Shown piece after piece: positions 34,935 to 45,514 of a stretch of DNA of 64,000 bases (positions are counted from its first letter, which is position 1; each line of letters starts with the position of its first letter). Source of the stretch: Dictyophora rubrovolvata (taxonomy: Eukaryota; Basidiomycota; Agaricomycetes; Phallales; Phallaceae); assembly GCA_029959195.1 (NCBI GenBank), contig CP114126.1, positions 558,001-622,000 on the forward strand, written 5' to 3'. The position numbers and the translations under genes were made by a program. Under the pieces are notes generated by a model. The model did no database searches. It saw nothing but the letters and a program-made list of their open reading frames with translations, and was not told the DNA's origin.

Positions 34935-35531
34935 CCGTTGTACCTTGGCTAGCTTTCGTAATATGTTTCAGTGCACCAGACCTGTAAAAGCGAAAATAAA
35001 CCTTCATGTCCAGCCTGAGCTGTAACGTAAATGGATAACCACGATGACTTGCAATCACTATACACTTTTATCTTCCTAGTGACTATTGTATTGTAAGATC
35101 GGAATAAACGTCTCATGAAGATATATATATCTAACATTGCTAATAGAATATTCTTTCTGCTCTGGCTTATCATATCTTCGTGTCTTGGAGTGCCTCTCAA
35201 GACCTTCATAACTGATACCTGGCGAACGGCGTTTTCAAGGGAAAACTCCTACTCGAGCAGCAGGATAGCTTCTGTCAGGAGAAGACAACAGGATGGTGAA
35301 GAATGGGAAATGGAATTCAGAAGGAGAACAGGGTAATCATAATAACTTGGGGAACTAGGAAAATACACCACTGTCTGGAGAACCAAAATAAACTGCAGCC
35401 ATAAGCTTGCTAGTTGGAACGTTTTCTTCACAAAACTGCTTTGTTAGAATGCCAGTGTACTATTGTAATTATCAGCATTCTTCCATTCGGGCGTCAATTC
35501 CGAAATCCTCAAACGTCTTGACTCTTTACCC
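34935..35531. other. Spacer between tRNA-Tyr and CTNNBL1
   Basis: About 600 AT-rich bases. Short frames on both strands have no family match. It holds the 5' flank of the tRNA and the CTNNBL1 promoter. Nothing else was recognised. Confidence 0.5.
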
Positions 35532-37966
35532 ATGGATATCGACAAGCTTTTTAAAGTAATTCAGTCCTTCCCGTGCAGGTTTAAACTCTTATTCTCATTT
35601 ACAGCTTCCCAAATTGTCAGGGAGCAGAAAGCGGCAATTACCCGATGCACCTACGCCCGATATGCTGAAACGCATGAGAATGGACACTTCCGCTCCGATC
35701 TCCTCAGTCGCGACTACTTCAGCACAAAACGGAAATGTTAAATATTCCGAGAAAGGAAAACTCAAAAATATAATAATTGAAGACGTGGATGAAGATGCTA
35801 CAGAAGAACCCTCGGATTTTGCTCCAGGAGGAGACGCGGATTATTTCGCTGAAGAAGACGAAGAAGGTCGCTTTTTCGGTGGCGGATTGACGGACGAGCA
35901 GAAGAAAATTTTCAACATATTTGATAACGTACCAGAGGATGGTAATCTTCCGGATGGCGTTCGTGTGTCTTTCTTGATATACTGAACTCGAACTGAAAGC
36001 TACAGATATTTTGCTAGTCTGACGAACTCTCTGCAACTGACATACGTAGGGTACTATTACAGTTTGAAAGAGCTGTTAAGAAAAATCAAGACCAGCGTTC
36101 AAAGTACCCAGAGGATCCAACAAAGTACATTGTCGAATTGTCATTTCTGGAAATAGATACTGACCTTAAGCACCAGATTCATCGACTCAGAGGCCGATTT
36201 GGATGTGGCAATAAAAGCATTACTACCTCTTGCACAGGTTCCAACTGTTGCTTATCCTGAACTACTTAATTCTGGCACAGCGGATGCCCTGGTGGATTTG
36301 CTGAGCCACGAAAATGCGGATATCGTCATTGATGTTGTGGAAGTTATACATGAGCTTACGGATGAAGATGCTGGTAACGAAGACGAGGAGGAAGCAGAAG
36401 GTCGAGAAGAGGTTCTGAAGGAGCTGACGGAAGGACTGGTAGCTTGTGTTCACTAAGGCAATCGCTTCACCCCTAATTAATTATCAGGTAGCGAAGTCCA
36501 TTCTGGAACTACTAGTACAAAATCTTGTGCGGCTGAATGAAAGCGAGGAAACCGATCGACAGGGCGTATTCCACATTTTAGGTGAATGCTCTCCCTCACT
36601 CTCTTCCCAATTAACCTAAATACCGTATTCAGGCATATTTGAGAATATTATAGGATTCAATCCAGATCTGGGCACACGAATAATCGCTAAAACGACCCTA
36701 ATGACTTGGTTGTTGCAACGACTAAGCGCACCAGTTCAGGACGAGAATAAAAGATATAGCGCCGAGCTATTGTCAATCCTTTTACAGAATAATCGTCAAA
36801 ACCGCCTGGCGTTTGGCGACAAAGGTGGTGTAGATACATTATTAAAGGTGTTATCAGTGAGTGGCCGTAGGTTCTTTGATCATCGTGAACCCCTGATACT
36901 AATTCGTCTTCAGCATTATCGTCGGAGGGACCCGGCCGACGCCGACGAAGCTGAATTCATGGAAAATGTCTTTGATACCTTATGCTCAGCTCTAATTGAA
37001 CCAGAAATCAAGGAAATCTTCCTAAAAGAAGAAGGGATCGATCTAATGGTTCTTATCATGAAGTCAGCTTTCTTCTACTCATCACAGGCGGTGAAATGAC
37101 CTTTATTCAGGGAAAAAAATCAGTCTCAGTCACGGGCGATTAAGGTCCTTGATCATGCTCTATCTGGAACTGCAGGAACTGCTAATTGTGAAGCCTTCGT
37201 GGAAGTACTAGGTTTGAAGACCTTGTTTTCCGCGTTCATGGGCAAAGTTATTAAATCTTACTACGTTCCGTTTACTTTTTGACATATCTGGGTTATCTAG
37301 GGTCAAAAACAGAAAAAAAACGGATCGACAGCTCCAACGAATGAAGATACCACACATATGCTTGGGATTATGGCGTCGCTATTTTCAAATCTCGCTTCAG
37401 AATCCCAAGCTCGGATACGGTTGTTGGCCAAATATGTGGAAACTAACTATGAAAAGGTTGATCGGTTGCTTGAAATCCGTGAACACTCAGAAAATCGGTT
37501 AACGGTCGCTAAACAAGAGATAGAACAGGAGCGCCGAGTAAGTTGTGCAGCATTTCTTTCCCTCGTCGTTTGGGAGACTGAAGGTCCGTTATTTTAGGAT
37601 TTGATCGCAGATGGAGTTGTCGTGGGTGAAGATGAAGAGGATACGTGGTACCTCAGGAAATTGGACAGCGGCTTATTTGTCTTGCAGACGGTAGACTTCA
37701 TTCTCGGCTGGATATGTATGGAAGACGACGGGGTGCGTATTCACAACACTCTTCAGTTCATAATGTTTATTGACACTTTTTGCTAGGTTCGCAATCATGT
37801 AGTGAAAATGCTCGACCGCAAGAGTAAGAGCTTAAAAGATGTTGTATCAGTCCTGAAGATGTATCGTGAAAATATCGGGGAAGACCAAACACGAGCACCA
37901 GATGACTCTTCGCTTACGCAACAAGAGATTCTGGATGGTCTAATTACATTTTTAGATGGATGCTAA
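35532..37966 (+). CDS. CTNNBL1: Beta-catenin-like protein 1 (spliceosome-associated armadillo-repeat protein)
   Basis: Eleven exons (35532-35555, 35605-35958, 36018-36124, 36177-36438, 36488-36581, 36633-36856, 36914-37062, 37111-37246, 37301-37537, 37598-37732, 37787-37966) give 633 residues. Collinear blocks include DELSATDIRRVLLQFERAV, FIDSEADLDVAIKALLPL, VVEVIHELTDEDAG, LMTWLLQRLSAP, RYSAELLSILLQNN, LMVLIMKEKNQSQSRAIKVL and IMASLFSNLASESQARIRLL. CTNNBL1 is an armadillo-fold protein that joins the Prp19/CDC5L part of the spliceosome. Exon 1 encodes only eight residues (MDIDKLFK). The donor ending exon 2 could be 35958 or six bases later. It converges with UTP15 58 bases away. Confidence 0.93.
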
Positions 37967-38024
37967 TATTTGCCATTGCCATCAAATGCATAAATGCACT
38001 TTTTTTACATGAGTAAAGCGAGAA

Positions 38025-39859
38025 TTAGCTTTGGGGTAATGAGGATGGTGTTATTGTGGATAAAATCGACGCAGATAGTATCATATCCAGTGCACCGCGA
38101 ACCTGGGTTAGTTCAGTTTGAAATTTGAGCTCGGCTTCTATTTTTCGTCGCAATTGCAACAATAGACCGTCAATTAGTGGAGAATGCCCGAAAACCGGTG
38201 TATACATATCTAATGTTAATGTATAAGATTTATATATGCGCTTGTGTGGATTGAAGAAGCATACCTATTAGGATTTTACCTACGTCGCAGCTTAGCTCTC
38301 CGAATCTAGGATCCGTAATATACTTTAGGACGAATCGTAAGACAGGTTCTAAAAGAATATCATCACGTCCTGCAAGTGCAGGGCGTAATCCATCTCGGTG
38401 TACTAGTTCTTGGATTAATGAAAATTTGGTTGTTGGGGGTCCTTGCTATACAAAGCTCCGTTTATTTGAATGACCAAGCAAATGGAAGAGTAGGCGCATA
38501 CCTTGGCCAGCACCGAATCCAATGCAGCGCCATATTTGAATGATTTGAGAAGTCGGTCATATTCCCTTAACCGTTTCTTCCTTCTGCTTTCCACTCGAAA
38601 TTCGTCTACGTTATCCAATTTTTTGGATTTTCCTTTGATGTTTTGGCGGAGTTTTCGTTCTCCAATAGTTGGAAGCATTCCACCTAGGAATGATTCGAAC
38701 GTCCCGGAGCGTGCTGCATCAGTACCCATTCCCATATCGGCAGCGGCCTCGGAGGCTTTTGGATCCCGTCTCCTAACTGAGAGTGTTCCGTCAGACATGC
38801 CCGCTGCTATGTGGGTATCATCTGGCTGTCATTACATATGTATGCGATTAGAGGGGGCCATCATTATATTTAAATATATAACTCACTGAAATAGCCAGGC
38901 ATAGTATATTAGATGGATATCTCATAGTGTGTACCACTTTATATGTGCTGACATCGTAGACTTTAACCATCTGATCAAGCGAGCCGGTCAGTAGTCTAGT
39001 CGACTTGCTATCAAATGCAAGGGCAGTAATGGTTTTTTGATGATTTGAGATCGCACGAAGACAGCGCCCGCCAGCTACAAGATCCCATACGCGAAGAATG
39101 GGGCCAGAAGATGACAACGCGATTGACCCGGAGGGGAACATTAGAACTTGTTCTACGGGGACAGTACCGCTATGTGAATTTCCTCCCATTGTCATTTCAC
39201 ATTCTCCCGACCGGCTATCGAATAATCGAACAGTGGAATCATAGGAACCGGTGAGAACGAGACGAGGGTTCGACTGTGATACCACCCCTGTACGAACATA
39301 GTCGGTGTGGTCGGTAAATGTGGTGATCGCGGATTGAGAAGGCATATCCCAAATTTTGACAGTTGTATCATCTGAACAAGATAAAATCTGTGTATGCTGT
39401 ATTGATGAAAATTTGGTGACATGAACTGGTTGTTTGTGAGAGTCAAGGGTTCGGAGGATGGATCTGCTGTTAATGTCGAATACCTTTGCGACAGAATCAT
39501 AAAACAATGTGGGTGCGCGAGACATAAAAAAAAACATGAAGGCATACTTGAATCAAACCAGAATCATCTCCCGCCACGACGAGTTTGCCATCGTCTCTGA
39601 TGCATCCACTCCTAGCAACGTCTTTAAAGCGAGATATTGTCTTGATAATACGTTGCGTTCGAGGGGCGTAAATTTGAATCCGAGTAGCAGCACTAACTGC
39701 ATAGCGATGAGGTTTTGAAGGGGAAAAATGGACAGAAGTTACGGGTGCATATTCTTTGACAAAAACTGGATGCTTGAATCTTCGCCAATACCTTGACTCG
39801 GGGTTGTGCTTCGAGACAAGCCGGGGCTGCTGTTTGATAACTACGGGATGGTAATCCAT
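38025..39859 (-). CDS. UTP15: U3 snoRNP protein Utp15 (WD40 repeats)
   Basis: Exons 39548-39859, 38887-39483, 38502-38825, 38265-38445 and 38025-38209 give 532 residues. Start MDYHPVVIKQQP is typical of Utp15. WD repeats include ILSCSDDTTVKIWDM, LVLTGSYDSTVRLFDS, SGPILRVWDLV and RLLTGSLDQMVKVYD. The C-terminal part (LREYDRLLKSFKYGAALDSVL, LVHRDGLRPALAGRDD, LKFVLKYI-like helix, PLIDGLLLQLRRKIEAEL) is the UTP15 C-terminal domain. It belongs to the t-UTP/UTP-A complex that starts 18S rRNA processing. It diverges from TCTP with 253 bases between starts. Confidence 0.94.
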
Positions 39860-40112
39860 AAACCACCCCTATAATAAATACTGTACTATATGAAAATCAA
39901 ACTTTCATGGCCAATAACTTCAACTCACAAACAATGTTTTCTTTCCAGATGAGACAGAAACTCTCTACGACAGGCCGTGATCTAAAAAAATTTGTGACAT
40001 TGTGACGAAGGAGCCAAATCGTCGGTGATCGGTGATCAAAAAATTTTATCTGTTTATCGCTTTCCTTCAGCCCTCCAGATCACTTGTATTCTTGGTTGTT
40101 GTATCTCATAAA

Positions 40113-40973
40113 ATGCTCCTGTACACCGATATCCTCACCGACGATGAAATGTTTTCCGATGCCTTTCCAGTGTAAGGCCCAGTTTTGACCATATTGATCC
40201 GAACTCAATTAAGATTTTTCATAGAAAATTAGTCGACGACGTCGTCTATGAAATCGACTGCGCTATGATTAACGTCAAGCAGGGCGCCGATGTAGACATT
40301 GGTATGTTTCAAAAGTTATCCCTTGATCATTTTTCCAATTGTCTTTGATCTGATTGAGCCTACAACCCCGCAAGGTGCAAATCCTTCCACCGAAGAAGGT
40401 GAAGAGGCGTTAGAGGACGGTGTGACGAGCGTGAACAACGTTGTTCATTCGTTCCGTCTAGTATCGACATCTTTCGATAAAAAGAGCTACTTGACACACC
40501 TTAAGGCTAGTGCTTCGCTGTGCATTTGAGTTCAGGGCTTGACTGACATTTCGACAGGCATATATGAAGGCCGTCAAGGAGAAGCTTCAAAAGACTAATC
40601 CCGAGCGAGTTGAGGCATTTGAGAAAGGAGCTCAAGCATATGCTAAGAAGATTGTCGCTAGTTTCAAAGACTTTGACTTTGTCAGTCATGGATAAGTTTA
40701 TACAGGATACCCGATCATTTATTGATTGATTATATCTAGTACACTGGCAGCTCGATGAATGTTGATGGTATGGTTGCGTTGTTGAATTTTAGGGTAAGCC
40801 GCTTCTTTTCATGTTTCAAAAATCTCGTGTTAACATAGTCGACGACGTTTCAGGAGGACGGCACAACTCGTGAGTTTAGGTTCAATTTCCGCGGGATTGA
40901 TTCTAACCAAGGCTCCAACTTTACAGCATATCTTACAGTCTGGAAGGACGGTGTCAAGGAAGTCAAATTGTAA
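40113..40973 (+). CDS. TMA19: Translationally controlled tumour protein homologue
   Basis: Seven exons (40113-40171, 40225-40301, 40375-40505, 40558-40680, 40740-40793, 40854-40869, 40927-40973) give 168 residues. Collinear with TCTP: MLLYTDILTDDEMFSDAFP, VYEIDCAMINVKQG, GVTSVNNVVHSFRL, FDKKSYLTHLKAYMKAVK, NPERVEAFEKGA, and YTGSSMNVDGMVALLNFRED, PYLTVWKDGVKEVKL. TCTP is an abundant ribosome-associated protein tied to growth and stress. The intron after AAG at 40505 starts with GC (gctagt). Exon 6 is just 16 bases. The leader upstream is pyrimidine-rich. Confidence 0.96.
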
Positions 40974-41180
40974 TCTGTCTGTAATATTTTTCTTGTTCGA
41001 ATGAGATAATAGAAACGTTTGGTGCATCTTATATTGTGATAATAATCAAGAAAATATGTTTTCTTTAAACATTACAGCGGTTGAGATAAAACCTATCGGC
41101 AAGTATAAATATATAAACAGATATTGGTACTTAAAGGTAGGTACTACGCAGTGGCGTTTTGTGCTTGGTCGTACATACTT

Positions 41181-42999
41181 TTACAGTTCATCATGGTCGC
41201 GATGGTCTGGTTCCGCGGTAGGCGTCTCTACGAGTTCCGACGTTCCTTCCGGCTCAACCTCCTCAGACGAGGGAGTAGCAGTCGGTCTCTCGAGCGAATT
41301 CTTCGCATTGGCTTCGATAAATTCGATGAATGAATCCAGGGCCCTGTCACCGGTATAATCAACGAATTCCGTAGTCCCAGCTTGTTTGAATTTTATAGTA
41401 GGGAATCCATTCACAATGAAATTTGCAGAGGGGGGGATGTCGTTTTCAGTCGCGTCCATTTTAGCACTACATAAAAGATAACGTTAAAAGACTAGGGATA
41501 CGTGAAAAATATAAGAACTGACATCAAAATACGATCTTGCATGTCATGGTAGCGGTCACCAAGTAAATCCCAAGTGGGTTTTAAGCGTTTGCAGTGTCCA
41601 CACCTGTTCAAATTATTTGCCTAAGTATATTGCATACACCATCATCACTAATTGAGGGGACAAACCATGGCGCATAGAATTCAATAAATACGTCCTTGTT
41701 GATATCAGTGGCTAACTCCTCGAATTGAGAACTTACGACCGTGACGACAGTTTCATTTTGAACTTCAGGGACGGGCTGGCTCTTGAGAGCAGGTTTTAAT
41801 TCGCCGGCGACATACCTCCGAACTAGATCGTGAACTGTCTCCTGGCTGACATCTAGACTCTGATCTAGCGGGTATTTGAGCTGTTTGCTAACATCCTGAA
41901 TGACAAAGGCTGGCCAACTGCCGTCCTTGAGGTTAAGTGCTTTAGCGTGATCAGCAAAGCGAGTGGCATCAATAAAGACAAAGTTTAATTTGCCCTTGTG
42001 CTCCTTAGCCAGTGCGGTCAGATATTCTTTATGTTCGGCAATCAACTCCGAGTCCTTGACGTCGGCGAAAAGGTATGCCAACGGAAGACCGCTTTGAACG
42101 TAGCGTTGGTAGTTATCAGGACCAACTTCGTCGACGTAAGGAATCTCATGACTTTTAATGAACGTTTCAATATCTTCAGCTGTGGCTGAAGCGGCATCGC
42201 CGCCATAAACCAGTGTCGGTTCATCGAATTTACGATAGAGAACAATAGCGGGCGGAGTGACATCGGCATGAGCGAAGACTTCGCTTTCTGTTGACTGTCC
42301 AAACAAGTAGTCATCACGATGCTTTTCAGCGGCAGCAGTAAAGGCAGATGACTCCGTAGAGTCTGACACAAAGTGGATGACAACGATTTTATCAGCTTGT
42401 CTGAATTCTTCGAAATTTTCCATGTCAACTTGTGAAACGGCAGGCAAGGATTGTCTATAATCCAAACATGTATTCGAATGAAACGCAACCATGCAATGTC
42501 TCATAGAGGAACTTACTTGAGCATATAAGAGACAATCCCTTCGGTTTGTCGGGGACCGGTGTAATCATTTGGTGAGCCATTCCGGAAAACTTTCAAGGTA
42601 CTAAACACATAGCATTTAGAAAAAAAAAGAGGAAACCAAAAGGAAGAAAAACGCACGGGTATCCTTGCACGCCGTATTGGTGGCAAAGATCGGCTTGGTC
42701 AACACAGTTTACCTTTGCCAATGGGATGTTCTTCTCTTTGAGTGTGGTAGCTGCAGTCTCATAGTGAGGAGCCAATGCTTTACAATGACCACACCTAACA
42801 AGGATCAGATTTACTTGATAGAAATATATGGCTTCATCGTGTCTTACCATGGTGCAAAGAACTCGACGAGAATGAGCTCCTCTGGACTTACAACGGAGTC
42901 AAAGTTGGAGGCATCAAGTTCAAGAACATCTGATGCGTCTGATGCGTGGGCTAGTGCCGTCCACAAAGCGAAAAGAGAAGCTAAAGCGGTCGGACGCAT
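41181..42999 (-). CDS. PDI1: Protein disulfide isomerase with HDEL retention signal
   Basis: Six exons (42848-42999, 42657-42794, 42517-42600, 41666-42454, 41523-41603, 41181-41466) give 509 residues. A signal peptide ([19 protein letters not shown]) leads to thioredoxin domain a with [17 protein letters not shown], two inactive b domains, and domain a' with [19 protein letters not shown], an acidic tail and a final HDEL. It oxidises and rearranges disulfides in the ER lumen. Both active-site regions are interrupted by an intron at the same point and phase, inside the Trp codon just before CGHC. Confidence 0.97.
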
Positions 43000-43243
43000 G
43001 AGTAGAGGAAAAAGAAAGAAAAGGTATGAGAAATGTCGGACAAGAATTCCGTGACATGCTTATTGTTATAGTGGCGAGGTGACACGTCAGTATATTACGT
43101 AATGAAGTTCATGTCGTCTTGTCACAACGCCATTGGCTGGTTTGGATGTCAACTCGAAACAGCTTTCAATACAAATGTAGTACTAGTAAATATGTCGCTA
43201 CTGATCACTAATAATAATATAGTATCGACAAAATTAGGTAGAA

Positions 43244-44446
43244 CTAAGCTAAGAGTGAAATGTCAAAGGTACAACCTCGCACGTTGCCGCTTGCATACCG
43301 CTTGCCTGTCGAAGTGAAATTTCGAGGAGGCGGAAAATCAGCCGATGTAAGAAAAGTATGTGTTCCTGAAGAAGGGGGAGGAGAAGGTACTAAAGGGTAC
43401 AGAAGGACCAATGATCAGAAAGAAAGAAAAAAAGAAGACTTGGCCCGTTATCAATAACTCACTTCGAGAATTGGGCTTTGATCCATTTACAAAAGCCGAA
43501 CCAGGACTGGTGGCAGAAACGGCACGTCTAGTAGGAGCACTCCCCCGCGGTGGGATAGTAGAGGAATTGGATTCCGATAAACGGGAAGCCGGTAGAGAAA
43601 TGGGAGGGGCTCTGGAAGGTGTGGGTGTAACAGATAAGGCACGAACCCGAGGCGGCTGGGCTGGTTGATCTGCTGCTGTCTGAGCTGCTAGACGCCTGGA
43701 AGGAGGAGGAGGGGCAGCCCGCACAGGAGATTCTCCAGAAGACGTTGTAGGTTTGAGGACAGAAGCTGGACGAGGTGGGGGTGGGGGTGGCGCAGGACGG
43801 CCTGATGGTGGTGGAGGCGGTGGTTTTCGAGGTGGAACAGATGGAGCAGTTAATTGGACGGAAGGACTAAATTTATGGAGAGGAGGCACTGCACGCGTAG
43901 GAAGGGACGGAGCACTAGTTGAAGGACGTGGTGGAGGAGATATAGATCTAGGCCGTGAAGGCACCGCAGGTGGACGACGAGGGACTGCTGGAGCGGATGG
44001 ACCAGGAGGGGGAATTGCTCGAGATGGAGGAAGCCGAGGCGGTGGTTTCGATGGGGGTGTGGAATGAACCGACGAAGCGTCGGTTGAAGACCCAGTGGTG
44101 TCTACATTACGTTTTGGGACGATGGGTGCTTTGCCTAATGACAAGGGTTTATCTGAATATAATCAACATCAACAAAGGATTGAAAACAAACTGCAATTAA
44201 CATACTCGTTGGAGGTCCTCCTGCTGGTTTCAATTTTGGTACGCCACCAGCAAACAATCCTCCCAACTGAGGGGCACCGCCGCCAACACCAGCGCCGACG
44301 CCGATGCCAACACTATTGCCACCCCCACCACCGACGGGTCCACGTGCGCCTTTGGTTTGAATGGCAGGCGCACTCCGGTCATGAGTTTCTACTTTCTTAA
44401 GCTTTCTTCCTTGTTGAATTTGCGCGAGTAAAGCTGCGTTGCTCAT
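43244..44446 (-). CDS. VRP1: Verprolin/WIP homologue
   Basis: Exons 44206-44446, 43463-44152 and 43244-43365 give 350 residues. The N-terminal WH2 motif is NAALLAQIQQGRKLKKVETHD, with the LKKV actin-binding core. A Gly-rich stretch and a long Pro-rich region with many PPPPP runs (profilin and SH3 ligands) follow. The C-terminus after the last intron reads FLTSADFPPPRNFTSTGKRY, the WASP-binding motif of verprolins. It couples WASP/Las17 to actin at endocytic patches. Reading through the last intron would give an unrelated tail, so the splice at 43366-43462 decides the call. Confidence 0.88.
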
Positions 44447-44735
44447 GGTAGTTGTGCAAACAGGTAGACAGCTATTATGCGCAGCTTGGGCTTTGGTCCG
44501 TGGTCAAAAGGACGCATTGCTTTCCGTACCGGCTGTTCGGCTTAGTCAGACTAACACATCAGTCTGTACTTGTTTAGTATGTACCGTTGCATTATCATTT
44601 GTTTTTCTCTACAAAGTTAGCATACTGTCATTGAGACATAAGTCGTAGGCTATATTAATTTTGTAGAAAGGCTTGGAATACATAGTCAGATAATGCAGTC
44701 ATATGGTCAATGGCAGGATGTCAGAATCATAATCT

Positions 44736-45273
44736 TCATTCGGCCTTTTCAGCGCCCGCCGTAGCTCGGGCTGGAAAGGAAAAAATTCGCTTCAGATCAA
44801 AACGCCACGAAGCAAAGTTGGGACTCACTGTAAACAAGTTGAGAAGAACTGTGAACGATCCGTTTGATCAATCCCTCTTTTTCTAATTCACGGATGGCAA
44901 TACGAGCAAGACTTCCATTGATTTTAAGTCGTTCAATGAGGATAGCAACGCTAATGAATCGGAAGGTGGGAACCTCTTTGTAAATTCGGTCGTACGTGGT
45001 CTTGTCAACAGTGACGGCGTGTTGGGCCTTGTCCTTGACCTTTCCCTTCGACCATTTCTTCTTCTTTGCTTTACCACCTCCACTTGATGTTGGCGCTGCC
45101 GTTTTCGCTTTGGCCTAAAATGTTTTGCGTGTCAGCTGCCATTCAACTCCATCTGTCCCAATTACGACCCATCCATCCAATTCTCAATACCCAGCTCCAT
45201 CAGAAATGCATAGAGCATGCATATCACAACGCCCATAGACCAAAACAATGTAGAGAAAAAGTTGACTCACCAT
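44736..45273 (-). CDS. RPS25: 40S ribosomal protein S25
   Basis: Exons 45271-45273, 44829-45114 and 44736-44770 give 107 residues. The protein reads MAKAKTAAPTSSGGGKAKKK-like at the start, then WSKGKVKDKAQHAVTVDK, TYDRIYKEVPTFRFISVAIL, IERLKINGSLARIAIREL and GLIKRIVHSSQLVYTRA. eS25 sits in the head of the 40S subunit. The first coding exon is only the ATG: the donor gtgagt follows it directly and the 156-base intron 45115-45270 joins to GCC. That intron holds a possible snoRNA. Confidence 0.95.
45127..45232 (-). ncRNA. Possible C/D-box snoRNA inside RPS25 intron 1
   Basis: On the transcript strand the intron contains GCGT, one base, GTGATAT (C-box-like, five of seven to RTGATGA), about 85 bases with an internal CTGA (D'-like), then CTGA (D box), one base and ACGC. 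GCGT and ACGC can pair as the terminal stem that normally abuts the C and D boxes. Ribosomal-protein introns are common snoRNA hosts. The C box is imperfect and no rRNA target was checked, so this is a weak candidate. Confidence 0.3.
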
Positions 45274-45514
45274 CGATTTTAATGGCCTAGGTGACAACGA
45301 GAGAGAATAATGAGCGTTGAGAGAGTCGGCGTCTAATTGCTCTTCTTTCCTTAGGCGCCAGACGTTTTGCTTCCGCCCGCTTTTCTCCTGCGGAACATCA
45401 GCTTCAAACCTTGTCATCATATGGTGAAGTAAGAAAATATTTCACAGCGAGTTTATCTTTCTTTTTTTCGTTTTTTGACATTTTTATCTGAGCAAATTTT
45501 AGGATGACTTGTTG

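Noticed and set aside
43753-44067. Gly-rich open frame on the plus strand
   Set aside because: It is the antisense of the Pro-rich region of verprolin; Pro codons read backwards as Gly.
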